Below, in pieces: positions 18,917 through 27,668 of a stretch of DNA of 64,000 bases. The notes under the pieces were generated by a model, which was not told where the DNA came from, did not search any database, and saw only the letters and a list, made by a program, of their open reading frames with translations. Both the position numbers and the translations under genes were made by a program. The stretch comes from Proteiniphilum sp. UBA5384 (GTDB lineage: Bacteria > Bacteroidota > Bacteroidia > Bacteroidales > Dysgonomonadaceae), in assembly GCF_002410825.1 (NCBI RefSeq), contig NZ_DHOS01000010.1, positions 40,270 to 104,269 on the forward strand, given 5' to 3'. How positions within the stretch are numbered: the first letter of the stretch is position 1; the number at the start of each line of letters is the position of its first letter.

Positions 18917-19474
18917 ATGAAATTCACGGTCAGGTTGTATTTATATTGGGTGTCTATTTTTCTGACATTCTTCGCAGGTATTCTTTTGGTAGTTTACCTT
19001 CTATGGGATTTCCGACCGGTTCTCTGGCAGGTGGGAATAGTGTTTTTTATTGTCGGGATGATCCCTCCGGCAATTATTACTCTTTTTGTGGCAAAGAGAC
19101 TTGATTATATGGAGTCAGACGATGTCGATCCGCCTTCTTTTTCCGGTCAAAGGACGGAAAGGTTCCATTTTAAAGGGCATACACGGCAGCCTTTCGATGA
19201 AGTACTGCAACGGGTCGACCGGCAATGGATCATTTCCTATTCTGATAGGAAAAAAGGTATACTTAAATTCAGGACTGATGCGCGGATGGCTGCCTGGGGA
19301 TTAGGCGGCTATATCAAGATGGAGGATAAAGAGACCCTCCTTGCGATTGTCTATCCGATACGGCCTCGCTCCCAAAGGGAACAATTGATGGTAGGTCAAT
19401 TGCTTATTCTTATGAAATCGGTGCTTGGGTGTGAGGATAATATGCAATTTATATTGGCAGCTCACAGTACCTGA
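18917..19474 (+). CDS. small membrane protein of unknown function
   Basis: A 185-residue protein I do not recognise. Two transmembrane helices form a hairpin at the N-terminus (about residues 8-30 LYWVSIFLTFFAGILLVVYLLW and 36-58 LWQVGIVFFIVGMIPPAIITLFVA), followed by a soluble domain of about 120 residues with alternating strands (GILKFRTDARMAAWGLGGYIKMEDKETLLAIVYPIRPRSQREQLMVGQLLI). The soluble part is likely cytoplasmic by the positive-inside rule. Its last 26 nt overlap tail-to-tail with the converging GNAT gene. It may share a transcript with the DUF4230 gene upstream. Confidence 0.75.
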   Translation: MKFTVRLYLYWVSIFLTFFAGILLVVYLLWDFRPVLWQVGIVFFIVGMIPPAIITLFVAKRLDYMESDDVDPPSFSGQRTERFHFKGHTRQPFDEVLQRVDRQWIISYSDRKKGILKFRTDARMAAWGLGGYIKMEDKETLLAIVYPIRPRSQREQLMVGQLLILMKSVLGCEDNMQFILAAHST

Positions 19475-19985
19475 TTACCTCTTCATTGAGAAACCGGACA
19501 AAGTTATTATGTTGCTCTTGGGTAATCCTGTTGGGATAGCTCAATATCAGCAATTCCTGAGGCTCCGCTTCAAGACGGTAAGGTAAGTGCATAAACCTGT
19601 AGGGAGTAAGTGTATAGCCTGCCCGTTCGTAGAATTGCAACCGGCGTACCGACAACTCATTGATAAGGGGATCTATCTCAAGGATGATGGTGTGTGCTGA
19701 ATCACGCAGGAATCTTAACATTTGCGAGCCGAAACTTTGTCCTCTCAGTACCGGATTAACCGCCAGATATTCCAGGTAACGATACGAATCCCATTCCCAG
19801 AAAAACATCAATCCTATCAATTGATCCCCCTCCCATGCCGATAATGGAAAGAAGCGTTTATCGGCGTAAGCACGCAAATGATCTTCCTTTTTTCTCCTTT
19901 CCGCTAAAGGGAAACTTTCTTCATATAACTCCCAAACATTGTCCCAGTGGGTTGTATCGTCAGGGTCTATCCGCAAATATTCCAT
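19449..19985 (-). CDS. GNAT family N-acetyltransferase
   Basis: A 178-residue acetyl-CoA-dependent transferase. The core GNAT motif A is visible as YLEYLAVNPVLRGQSFGSQMLRFL (R/Q-x-x-G-x-G/A as RGQSFGS), followed by strand LEIDP and motif B YERAGYTLTPYRFMHLPY, where FYERAGY is typical. Substrate cannot be predicted. Its 3' end overlaps the membrane-protein gene on the other strand by 26 nt, an antiparallel overlap that may limit simultaneous expression. An upstream TATCTTTG box may be its promoter. Confidence 0.9.
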   Translation of the reverse strand: MEYLRIDPDDTTHWDNVWELYEESFPLAERRKKEDHLRAYADKRFFPLSAWEGDQLIGLMFFWEWDSYRYLEYLAVNPVLRGQSFGSQMLRFLRDSAHTIILEIDPLINELSVRRLQFYERAGYTLTPYRFMHLPYRLEAEPQELLILSYPNRITQEQHNNFVRFLNEEVIRYCELPI

Positions 19986-20008
19986 TGAAGAGCCTCTTTA
20001 AAAATTGT

Positions 20009-20030
20009 AGAGACAGGTCAGTCTCTGTCT
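20009..20030 (-). promoter_or_regulatory. leader hairpin of the GNAT gene
   Basis: AGAGAC (20009-20014) and GTCTCT (20021-20026) form a 6-bp stem with loop AGGTCA. An alternative pairing AGACAG/CTGTCT (20011-20016 with 20025-20030) overlaps it. It would lie in the 5' leader of the GNAT mRNA, 24 nt or more before the start codon. Confidence 0.4.
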
Positions 20031-20041
20031 GAATATGGCAG

Positions 20042-20049
20042 CAAAGATA
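20042..20049 (-). promoter_or_regulatory. -7 box of the GNAT gene
   Basis: On the minus strand TATCTTTG matches TAnnTTTG, and TTTT lies at the 19-nt distance upstream. A second TATCTTTG copy is 12 nt further upstream. The transcript would have a leader of roughly 50 nt containing the hairpin at 20009-20030. Confidence 0.45.
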
Positions 20050-20100
20050 CCATATTCTGTCCAAAGATAAAAAATTAAATATCACATCTCGGTATGCTTT

Positions 20101-20188
20101 GTTCAGGACGGAAGTAATCAATAGATTGTGACCTTGACACCTGGAGTGTCTCCAGATGTGTTGGCGAGTTTTCTGTACTTCCGTCAAC
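20101..20188. repeat. nested inverted repeat (possible MITE-like or structured RNA element)
   Basis: A perfect 10-bp inverted repeat, GACGGAAGTA at 20107-20116 and TACTTCCGTC at 20176-20185, encloses an inner hairpin CTGGAG-TGT-CTCCAG (20141-20155) that extends by ACA/TGT across one mismatch. GTT/AAC at the outer edges add three more pairs after a bulge. The whole 88-nt unit can fold into a single long structure. It lies in the 341-nt gap between the GNAT gene and the locus B sigma gene, in which no protein-coding frame was recognised. Confidence 0.55.
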
Positions 20189-20204
20189 ATAAAGGATGTT
20201 GTTA

Positions 20205-20237
20205 AAATAAACAAACTCTTTGGCTGGTTGTTTATTT
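20205..20237. repeat. inverted repeat AAATAAACAA / TTGTTTATTT
   Basis: Perfect 10-bp arms at 20205-20214 and 20228-20237 with a 13-nt loop. It is AT-rich, 90 nt upstream of the locus B sigma start codon and just after the nested repeat at 20101-20188. It may be an operator or part of the same structured region. Confidence 0.45.
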
Positions 20238-20326
20238 CAATGGATATGGTTATTCAACTCAGTCCGGCGGTGAGCTCCACATTTAGAAGGCTGTAAATGA
20301 TTGTAATCCTGAAGTTACATATCGAA

Positions 20327-20875
20327 ATGGAAAAGTTAAAAGAAGAAAGTATTTTTTCGCAACATTTTCGCACTTTTTACCTGCAATATGCCGGAGAACT
20401 GATTTTTTTTGCCCGACAATTTGTAGATATCTATACCGCAGAGGATATTGTACATGATATTTTTCTAAAGATATGGGATAAGAAGTTGACAATTGTTGTA
20501 GAAGAAAATATACGGAATTATCTTCTATCTATGGTACAAAATGCTTGCTATGACCATTTGAAACATATACAGGTAAAGGATACTTTGATGAATAGTTTTA
20601 CCCGGCAACTTAAAATTGATGAGTTGAAGTACTATGAATCATCGATGGATCAATGGCAGAACAAAGAAAAAGTGGAAGCTATTTATGCTTCGATTGAAAA
20701 ACTGCCATCTAAAAGCAGGGATATTTTTAAAAAAGCGTACATCGAAGGACAAAAGCATGCTGTGATTGCAGAAGAACTGGACATATCGGTGAGAACGGTA
20801 GAAACCCATATTTACAAAGCGCTGAAATTCCTCAGGAACAACCTGATTATTTTTCTGCTCATTCTATTATTGTAG
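20327..20875 (+). CDS. ECF RNA polymerase sigma factor (locus B)
   Basis: A 182-residue ECF sigma factor. Region 2 is seen in FARQFVDIYTAEDIVHDIFLKIWDK and the following IRNYLLSMVQNACYDHLKH, and region 4 in LPSKSRDIFKKAYIEGQKHAVIAEELDISVRTVETHIYKALKFLRNN. The C-terminal tail is hydrophobic (LIIFLLILLL), a trait common in this group in Bacteroidota. The ATG at 20327 (MEKLKEES) is preferred to one ten codons upstream because alignment of region 2 then starts at the usual distance. It is the first gene of locus B, about 200 nt upstream of its FecR. Confidence 0.95.
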   Translation: MEKLKEESIFSQHFRTFYLQYAGELIFFARQFVDIYTAEDIVHDIFLKIWDKKLTIVVEENIRNYLLSMVQNACYDHLKHIQVKDTLMNSFTRQLKIDELKYYESSMDQWQNKEKVEAIYASIEKLPSKSRDIFKKAYIEGQKHAVIAEELDISVRTVETHIYKALKFLRNNLIIFLLILLL

Positions 20876-21074
20876 AATTATTCATCACTCAAAAAACAAA
20901 GAATGACCCGATAACATGGGAATTTTGTATAATTTTTTTCAAAAAAATACGTAGTTTTCATTTAATAGTCGTCTATATTATAACAGTAATTATTTTTTAC
21001 ACTAAAAGATTAAAGGACCATGACATTTTTTTTAGTGAGAGAATGGTTTGGCGGAATATATAAAAAACTAATCA

Positions 21075-22094
21075 ATGAATAACGATGTTTCGCAAATTAT
21101 AATACGTGTACTCCGTGGAAATCAAACGGAGGAAGATATGCAGGTTTTTTTACAATGGTATCGGGCGTCGTCGGAAAACAAAACTCTTTTCTTACAGCTA
21201 AAACATATCTATGATCTGCGTCGGGGAGGATTGAACCCCGATGAAACAGAGGTGCTAGAGAGTTGGGATCGCCTGGTGGTAAAACTTAAAAAGCGATCAT
21301 CAGGCACCCTGTTACCCACAGCGTCCAACAGGCATTTCCCCGGTATAGTGAAGTTCCTGGGAGCAGCGGCCGTGGCGGTTATACTGGTTATAGCGGGCAT
21401 TCAATTCTTCCGGACAGGAGACGGCAGTGTAGAGTGGATTGAAGTCACTACTGGTATAGGAAGCCAATCAAAAACCGTTATATTGGCGGATGGTTCCGTA
21501 GTCAGGCTGAATGTTTCTTCTTCATTGCGATATCCCGAAAAGTTCAACACAGCCAACCGGGAGGTCTATTTGGATGGAGAGGCCTACTTTAATATAACGG
21601 AAGATAAAGCACGTACTTTTGTCGTTCATACCGATAAGCAGTCGATCAGTGTTTTGGGAACCGAATTCAATGTATCCGGGTATTCTTCAGACCCCTATAC
21701 CGTCACGACACTTGTAACGGGCAAAGTGAAACTGGATATCTATGATGGTGAAAATAACCTGAAAAATGAAGTGATGATGGAGCCTGATCAGCAGGTTTAT
21801 TTTGATAAAGAATTCCTGCGAATGACTTTATCGGAAGTAAATGCCCGGGATGTTACCTCATGGATGGAAGGAATTTATTCTTTCAGGGATGCACCATTGG
21901 AAGAAATAACCCGGCGATTCGAAAAAATTTATGGGGTTACCATTTTTATACCGGATGAAGCGGACAGGCAAGAAAAATATACGGGAAAGTTTTTTGCTTA
22001 TCAAGATATCCGGGAAGTGATGGATGTCCTTAATTTCAAAGGTCAATTCCGGCTGCAATTCCATGCAGATACGATTCTCATAGAAAAGAGATGA
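21075..22094 (+). CDS. FecR-family anti-sigma factor (locus B)
   Basis: A 339-residue single-pass regulator. The cytoplasmic part covers about residues 1-90, with a transmembrane helix at about 96-112 (FLGAAAVAVILVIAGIQFF). The periplasmic FecR motif reads VILADGSVVRLNVSSSLRYPEKFNTANREVYLDGEAYFNI, and the C-terminal domain PLEEITRRFEKIYGVTIFIPDE-KYTGKF is the part expected to contact an STN domain. It should control the ECF factor encoded upstream and respond to the locus B SusC. Confidence 0.96.
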   Translation: MNNDVSQIIIRVLRGNQTEEDMQVFLQWYRASSENKTLFLQLKHIYDLRRGGLNPDETEVLESWDRLVVKLKKRSSGTLLPTASNRHFPGIVKFLGAAAVAVILVIAGIQFFRTGDGSVEWIEVTTGIGSQSKTVILADGSVVRLNVSSSLRYPEKFNTANREVYLDGEAYFNITEDKARTFVVHTDKQSISVLGTEFNVSGYSSDPYTVTTLVTGKVKLDIYDGENNLKNEVMMEPDQQVYFDKEFLRMTLSEVNARDVTSWMEGIYSFRDAPLEEITRRFEKIYGVTIFIPDEADRQEKYTGKFFAYQDIREVMDVLNFKGQFRLQFHADTILIEKR

Positions 22095-22233
22095 GTTGTG
22101 TAATTTTAAGTGAATTAATAACATATAAAAATAAATGCCTATGGAAAAGAAAAAGTAAGATGCAACAAAAAAGCCAGGACACTGCGCCAACAGCATCCCG
22201 GTTCAATTCGTTTTCAGTTCATTAAAACACCTC

Positions 22234-22255
22234 TATTGTTTTTCGAGCAACAATA
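22234..22255 (+). promoter_or_regulatory. hairpin in FecR-SusC spacer of locus B
   Basis: TATTGTT (22234-22240), loop TTTCGAGC, AACAATA (22249-22255). A perfect 7-bp stem with no following T-run, in the 273-nt spacer between FecR and SusC. TTCATTAAAA occurs on both sides of it, in the same orientation. Confidence 0.4.
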
Positions 22256-22300
22256 AAACACAATTTTTTAATTCATTAAAAACGCACTATTTCTACGCTC

Positions 22301-22330
22301 GACATAATCGGAGTAAGCTCGGATTATGTC
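22301..22330 (+). promoter_or_regulatory. inverted repeat upstream of locus B SusC
   Basis: GACATAATC (22301-22309) and GATTATGTC (22322-22330) form perfect 9-bp arms around a 12-nt loop. It lies 38 nt upstream of the chosen SusC start. An in-frame ATG at 22326 falls inside the right arm, which argues against its use as the start. Confidence 0.5.
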
Positions 22331-22358
22331 CTCGCTTAACGAAATAGTCATAAAAACA

Positions 22359-22372
22359 TACAAATATATGAA
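22359..22372 (+). promoter_or_regulatory. shared start-codon context of STN-type SusC genes
   Basis: TACAAATATATGAA surrounds the SusC start at 22368. The SusC genes of loci A (14876-14889) and C (44350-44363) have TACAAATGTATGAA on the minus strand, identical but for one base, with the start codon at the same place. This fixes the start of the locus B gene and points to a conserved translation-initiation region. Confidence 0.6.
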
Positions 22373-25300
22373 TAAATTAACAGATTCCCATAGATTTATA
22401 TGGCGAAAGAGACCTTTCATTCTTACCGTTATTGTCTTTTTTTTGTTATCGGGTATTGGCAATAGTTTTGCTGCCGGTGATATCCAAAATGAAAAATTAT
22501 CGGTGAAAGTCGAACGGGTAACTTTTGATGAAATAGTTTCCATGATTGAACATCAATCTGATTATGTTTTTTTCTATAAAAGCAGCGATGTGGATCGGAC
22601 TATCCTTTATGATATGGACTTGGAAAATAAGGATATCCATGAAATACTTGATCAATTGATGGAAAATTCTTCTCTCGTTTACCGGATCTCCGGAAAATAT
22701 ATTTTTATTGATAAAAAGGAAGTCGAACAAGAGACGGGAACAGTAAAGAAAGAGATCAGCGTTCTCCAGCAGAGAAAGCAGATTACCGGGACAGTCACCG
22801 ATGAGCAGGGTGAACCTGTAATTGGTGCGAATATTATAGAGAATGGTACCACGAACGGAACAGTCACCGATATAGATGGTCACTTCTCATTATTGATAGA
22901 GAATGAAAACGCTACTATTCGTATTTCTTATATCGGTTACGTGGAACAGGATATTAATACTACCGGGAAAAATACGTTTACTGTTGTGTTGAAAGAAGAT
23001 ACACAATCACTGGATGAGTTGGTGGTTGTAGGGTATGGCGCCATCCGTAAATCGGATGTAACGGGGTCTATCTCCACAGCTAAAGGTTCTGATATTATCA
23101 AAAACCAGTCATTCAATGCATTGGAAGGATTAAAAGGAAAAGCTGCGGGAGTGAATATTTTCTCCAACACAGGACAGCCGGGAGGAGAAATGCGTGTGAT
23201 CATCCGTGGTATTTCTACCATCAATGCTTCCGCCAATCCATTGTATGTAGTCGATGGAGTGGTGATGTCAAATTTCCAGTTTCTGAACCCGAACGATATT
23301 GAATCAATAGAAGTATTGAAAGACGCTTCGTCTGCTGCTATTTATGGAGCCCGTGGCGCTAATGGAGTAGTATTGGTAACTACTAAGCGCGGTGGAAATA
23401 CAGGGTCGCATGCACGTATTTCTTATGATGGTTCCCTGTCTGTCAGTTCTATGGCAAGATATATGGATGTAATGGATTCCAATGAATGGATGGCAACATT
23501 TAAACAGGGTTTGCAAAATGCAAACGACTTTCAGGGAATGAACTTCGATACAGACCTGTCAAAGATTTTCACCGATGAACGTTTGTTCAATGCCGATGGA
23601 TTCCCCAAATACAATACAGACTGGCAGAGAGAAGCATCCCGCACTGCTGTTTCCCATAACCACCAGCTCAGTATTCAACGGGGAGACGGTACTTCATCGG
23701 TAGGAGCTTTCTTAAACTATACCGATCAACAGGGTGTCTTGTATAACTCTTATATGAAACGCCTAAATGCCAAATTGGCATATGATGACAAACCTACCAA
23801 GTGGTTGTCAACCGCTGTGAATTTATTGGTGAACCATACATGGGGAAACAGAACTTCCGATAATCCATATGGACAGGGTGCCCTGCGTACGATGGTAGAG
23901 ATGTCTCCATTTATCCCGGTAGAGTTGGGCGGTGTGTATATGCAAACCAATGATGTTAAAACGGGTTCTATCTACAGGGATAAAGATAATCCCGATCCTG
24001 AAGAGATGCAGGGATTCAGCCCGGAGGGTGTAGGTAATCCGGTTGAATTGTTGAAGCGGATGGTGGCTAATCAGTATAGAACACAGATATTTGGGAATGC
24101 AGCCCTTACTTTTCATCTTACCGAAAATCTGGAGTTAAAAACTCAGTTCGGTATCGATTACCAAAACAATCGTAATGTAAACTACACACCATTTACACCG
24201 CGACCGTTGATTAATCAAAGCTCTACGGGACGGGCTGAAGGGATAAATGAAAATGCGCTCTATTGGCAGGAAGAGACATTCCTTACCTATAAAAAAGATA
24301 TTGGAAAGCATTATATTAATGCCCTGGCAGGTATTTCGTGGCAAGAAAGTACTTTCACCAAGTTCAATGCTATTGGTACCAATTTCACTGACGATTTCTA
24401 TGGTTATTATAATCTTGGAAAAGGGGAGGATCGGCCTTCTGTAGGCAATGAACACGACAGATGGGCAATGAATTCTTATTTCCTGCGCGGAGTATATTCT
24501 TATGATAGTAAGTATTTGTTTACTGTAACCGGTCGTTGGGATGGTTCTTCAAAATTCGGAGAAAACAACAAATATTCTTTCTTTCCTTCTGTCGGTTTAG
24601 GATGGATGATGTCAAACGAAGATTTCCTGAGGGACCATCCGGTGATCAGTAAATTAAAACCACATACCTCTTATGGTGTTACAGGCAATTCTGAAATAGG
24701 AACCTATGAGTCATTGCCGACTATAGGTCAATCGACTACCATTATCGGAGGAGGTTTAAAGACAGTCTCTTATACAAGTAGAATGCCCAATCCGGACTTA
24801 AAATGGGAAAGGACTAATCAATGGGATATCGGGCTTGAATTAGGATTATTCAATAACAGGCTTAACCTGGAGGCATCCTATTACTATAAATATACGACTG
24901 ACCTGTTGCTGAACCGTCCCTTGCCGAGATCTACCGGTTTTTCTTCCATTAGAGATAATATTGGAGAGGTTTCCAACCGCGGACTGGATTTACTGATCAA
25001 TGCTTATCCGGTGCAGACGAACGACTTCTCATGGAGCAGTACGTTTAATATAAGTTTTAATAAGAATCGTGTGGAAAAACTGGATGAAAGTTCTGCTGTT
25101 GACCCGGTTACCGGTAAACGTCAGATCCTCCTTGACGGCTTTGTCGGTTATGACATGCTGATCCGTGAAGGAGAAGAACTTTCCACTTTTTACGGCTATA
25201 AACGTGTCGGTATTTATGACGGCGTTCCCGAGAACTGGGATGCTGAAACAATGAATGTGCCTTCCACTATTGGGGAGAAAGTGACCTATAAGCAGCGTGA

Positions 25301-25838
25301 AATCCTGGGTAACGGTTTACCCGATTGGATGGGGTCTTTCATCAATACTTTTAATTATAAGAATTTAGACTTGACTGTCGACCTACAATTTTCCTTGGGA
25401 GCAGATATTATGCAGGAGTACTTCCATTCTACCGAAGGGCGTTTCCTTACCAGTGGTCTCAACCGTCTTTGGCAGGAGGCATGGCATCCACAGCTTAATC
25501 CCACTGGGAAGGCGCAAGCCATACGGTTGTCCAATTTCGGTATGGGTAATAATGCCAATGCCGATGATACCTGGGTGGCGAATGGTTCTTACCTCCGTGG
25601 GAACCTGATCCAATTGGGATACACTTTCAGTCCGGAAATTCTCAGGAAGATAGGACTCTCTGCATTACGCCTGTACGGAAGTGTGAACAATGCTTTCTTG
25701 ATTACTTCGTCTGACTATTTGGGATACGATCCGGATAACTCTTCCCGTCTGGGAGATAATAAATGGGGTACCAACCGCCAGTTCTTTACTTATCCGCGCC
25801 CGAGAACATTTACGTTTGGTCTTAATGTGACATTTTAA
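22368..25838 (+). CDS. SusC/RagA family TonB-linked transporter with STN domain (locus B)
   Basis: A 1156-residue signalling transporter. N-terminal signal segment (about residues 16-36), STN domain (about 41-115, KLSVKVERVTFDEIVSMIEHQSDYVFFYKSSDV), carboxypeptidase-like domain (ITGTVTDEQGEPVIGANIIENG), TonB box LDELVVVGYG, plug with IIRGISTINASANPLYVVDGVV and VLKDASSAAIYGARGANGVVLVTTKRG, and barrel ending in GLNVTF. The start at 22368 is supported by the context shared with two other SusC genes. A longer frame from 22326 would begin inside a hairpin. It pairs with the SusD 31 nt downstream and should signal to the locus B FecR. Confidence 0.96.
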   Translation: MNKLTDSHRFIWRKRPFILTVIVFFLLSGIGNSFAAGDIQNEKLSVKVERVTFDEIVSMIEHQSDYVFFYKSSDVDRTILYDMDLENKDIHEILDQLMENSSLVYRISGKYIFIDKKEVEQETGTVKKEISVLQQRKQITGTVTDEQGEPVIGANIIENGTTNGTVTDIDGHFSLLIENENATIRISYIGYVEQDINTTGKNTFTVVLKEDTQSLDELVVVGYGAIRKSDVTGSISTAKGSDIIKNQSFNALEGLKGKAAGVNIFSNTGQPGGEMRVIIRGISTINASANPLYVVDGVVMSNFQFLNPNDIESIEVLKDASSAAIYGARGANGVVLVTTKRGGNTGSHARISYDGSLSVSSMARYMDVMDSNEWMATFKQGLQNANDFQGMNFDTDLSKIFTDERLFNADGFPKYNTDWQREASRTAVSHNHQLSIQRGDGTSSVGAFLNYTDQQGVLYNSYMKRLNAKLAYDDKPTKWLSTAVNLLVNHTWGNRTSDNPYGQGALRTMVEMSPFIPVELGGVYMQTNDVKTGSIYRDKDNPDPEEMQGFSPEGVGNPVELLKRMVANQYRTQIFGNAALTFHLTENLELKTQFGIDYQNNRNVNYTPFTPRPLINQSSTGRAEGINENALYWQEETFLTYKKDIGKHYINALAGISWQESTFTKFNAIGTNFTDDFYGYYNLGKGEDRPSVGNEHDRWAMNSYFLRGVYSYDSKYLFTVTGRWDGSSKFGENNKYSFFPSVGLGWMMSNEDFLRDHPVISKLKPHTSYGVTGNSEIGTYESLPTIGQSTTIIGGGLKTVSYTSRMPNPDLKWERTNQWDIGLELGLFNNRLNLEASYYYKYTTDLLLNRPLPRSTGFSSIRDNIGEVSNRGLDLLINAYPVQTNDFSWSSTFNISFNKNRVEKLDESSAVDPVTGKRQILLDGFVGYDMLIREGEELSTFYGYKRVGIYDGVPENWDAETMNVPSTIGEKVTYKQREILGNGLPDWMGSFINTFNYKNLDLTVDLQFSLGADIMQEYFHSTEGRFLTSGLNRLWQEAWHPQLNPTGKAQAIRLSNFGMGNNANADDTWVANGSYLRGNLIQLGYTFSPEILRKIGLSALRLYGSVNNAFLITSSDYLGYDPDNSSRLGDNKWGTNRQFFTYPRPRTFTFGLNVTF

Positions 25839-25869
25839 TTCATGACATAACAATTAAAAAAATTATCCT

Positions 25870-27504
25870 ATGAAATTACATAAAATATATATAATCATTC
25901 TCAGCATCTTATCACTATCATTAGTGACCAGTTCATGCGAGAGTTTCTTGGAAGAAAAGCCGAAAGATGAGAAAACTGCCGGCCAATTCTGGAAAACTGA
26001 AGCGGATGCCCAAACTGCTGTAAATGCGCTTTATTTTGGTGGTGTTCCATATCTGAATAATATTGATGTGGACGGTGGCTGGACTCCTAAAGCCACTATG
26101 TGGGGTGGTATTATGTCCGGGTTATTTGTCGATAAACGTAAAGACAGGACATTTACCAATGCCTCTGAAGGCGGCAACTTTAACATAGAATCGTTCGATG
26201 CTACTGCGCAGAAGATCTGGACCGAATTTTATATCGGTGTTTCTCGTGCCAATTTTGTGATTGCCAATATCCCCACAATGACTGATGTGCTGACTGCTGA
26301 GCAGATAGCGAATTTTACGGCACAAGGTAAATTTTTCCGGGCGTATGCTTATTTCTATTTAGTGAAAGAGTTTGGAGATGTGCCCTATATTGACTTTCCC
26401 TATACCTCGTTGGAAGGAATATATCAGGAACGTGTACCCGCAGAGCAAGTATATAAAAATATAGAAGCCGACCTGCTCAGTGTTGTGGAAAGCGACGCAT
26501 TACCCAACAAGGCTTTTTACGATAATGGAGGTTACGCTACCAAGCCGATGGCACAGACCTTATTGGCACAGGTATACCTGCAGTGGGCCGGAGCACCGGT
26601 CAATGGGGGAAATGAGTACTATACCAAAGCTGCCAATATGGCTATCGATGTGATCAACGGGGGACAGCATGCATTGATCCATCCTGATGGGACTACCGCT
26701 GATCTTAATTCTGCATTCAATATTATTAAAACAACAAAATCGTCGAATGAAATTATCTTTGCCAAGGAATACGATCAGACCAATTTAGGTGTGGGCAATT
26801 CTTATGCTGTACGTTCTATCGGTACGGATGCTTTTCAATGGACTAATGCAGAGGATAAAAATGTTTTCAGCCCGGGAGGAGATGTGTTGTATAATGCCTA
26901 TCTGCCTTGTAGTATGTTGATTAACAGCTATCACTCTTCAGATATCCGTAATATGGAAAAACAATTCTTTTTCCGTAATTATACAGATGATACAGGTGTT
27001 GCACACACATTGAACAATGTTGGGAACTGGGCGTGGTTCGATGAAGGATCTTTGAAGAATGGCCGTAACGGTGATTATAATATGCCAACATTTCGTTATG
27101 CTGAGGTACTGTTGATTGCGGCTGAAGGTCTTGCGCGGACAGGAAATGAAGGTGATGCCAGAGAATATCTTAACCAGGTACGCAAACGCGCCGGACTGGC
27201 TGATGAAACTGCAAGTGGCGATGCGTTGATACAATCCATCCTGACTGAACGTTTTCATGAATTTCCATTAGAATTCAAGGTCTGGGATGATATCCGCCGT
27301 ACCCGTTTATATCCGGAAGCAGATGGGGAACAGTCCGGCAGGTTAAAATGGAGTCCGCTCGCTACGGCGGTCATTCAAAATAAGCCTGATGGCAGTACCA
27401 GGGTTGGTGCAATTCAGGAACATGCCTTGCTTTGGCCGATCCCATTAAGCGAAATGCAGGCTAATAAAGCCTTGGAAGGACACCAGAATCCCGGATGGAA
27501 TTAA
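25870..27504 (+). CDS. RagB/SusD family lipoprotein (locus B)
   Basis: A 544-residue SusD homologue. The signal peptide ends in a lipobox cysteine at residue 22 or so (LVTSSC), followed by ESFLEEKPKDEKTAGQFWKTEADAQTAVNALY. Typical SusD features include AQGKFFRAYAYFYLVKEFGDVPYIDFPY, PTFRYAEVLLIAAEGLARTGN, YLNQVRKRAGL and the C-terminal LLWPIPLSEMQANKALEGHQNPGWN. It is the last gene of locus B: no binding lipoprotein or enzyme follows, and transcription runs into a bidirectional terminator. Confidence 0.97.
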   Translation: MKLHKIYIIILSILSLSLVTSSCESFLEEKPKDEKTAGQFWKTEADAQTAVNALYFGGVPYLNNIDVDGGWTPKATMWGGIMSGLFVDKRKDRTFTNASEGGNFNIESFDATAQKIWTEFYIGVSRANFVIANIPTMTDVLTAEQIANFTAQGKFFRAYAYFYLVKEFGDVPYIDFPYTSLEGIYQERVPAEQVYKNIEADLLSVVESDALPNKAFYDNGGYATKPMAQTLLAQVYLQWAGAPVNGGNEYYTKAANMAIDVINGGQHALIHPDGTTADLNSAFNIIKTTKSSNEIIFAKEYDQTNLGVGNSYAVRSIGTDAFQWTNAEDKNVFSPGGDVLYNAYLPCSMLINSYHSSDIRNMEKQFFFRNYTDDTGVAHTLNNVGNWAWFDEGSLKNGRNGDYNMPTFRYAEVLLIAAEGLARTGNEGDAREYLNQVRKRAGLADETASGDALIQSILTERFHEFPLEFKVWDDIRRTRLYPEADGEQSGRLKWSPLATAVIQNKPDGSTRVGAIQEHALLWPIPLSEMQANKALEGHQNPGWN

Positions 27505-27571
27505 GAAGATACGAATTAGCAGTAGTTTGATATAAATCCCGAACCATAAAAGAATAGGGAGTAGAAAATTG

Positions 27572-27610
27572 AAAAAAACCGCATGAATATTTGTTTGTGT
27601 GGTTTTTTTT
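27572..27610. terminator. bidirectional Rho-independent terminator
   Basis: Seven A then CCGCA (27572-27583) pairs with TGTGG followed by eight T (27598-27610), giving a stem with one G-U pair. Because the A-run and T-run are symmetric it can stop transcription both from the locus B SusD (plus) and from the converging OMP-barrel gene (minus). Confidence 0.85.
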
Positions 27611-27668
27611 ATTGTTATTTCGCATAACCTGTTTAGGTAATAATTAAAATAAATGGAATATCCACTTT

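Noticed and set aside
22326..22367. Earlier start for the locus B SusC
   Set aside because: The ATG lies in the arm of an inverted repeat; the ATG at 22368 shares its context with two other SusC genes.
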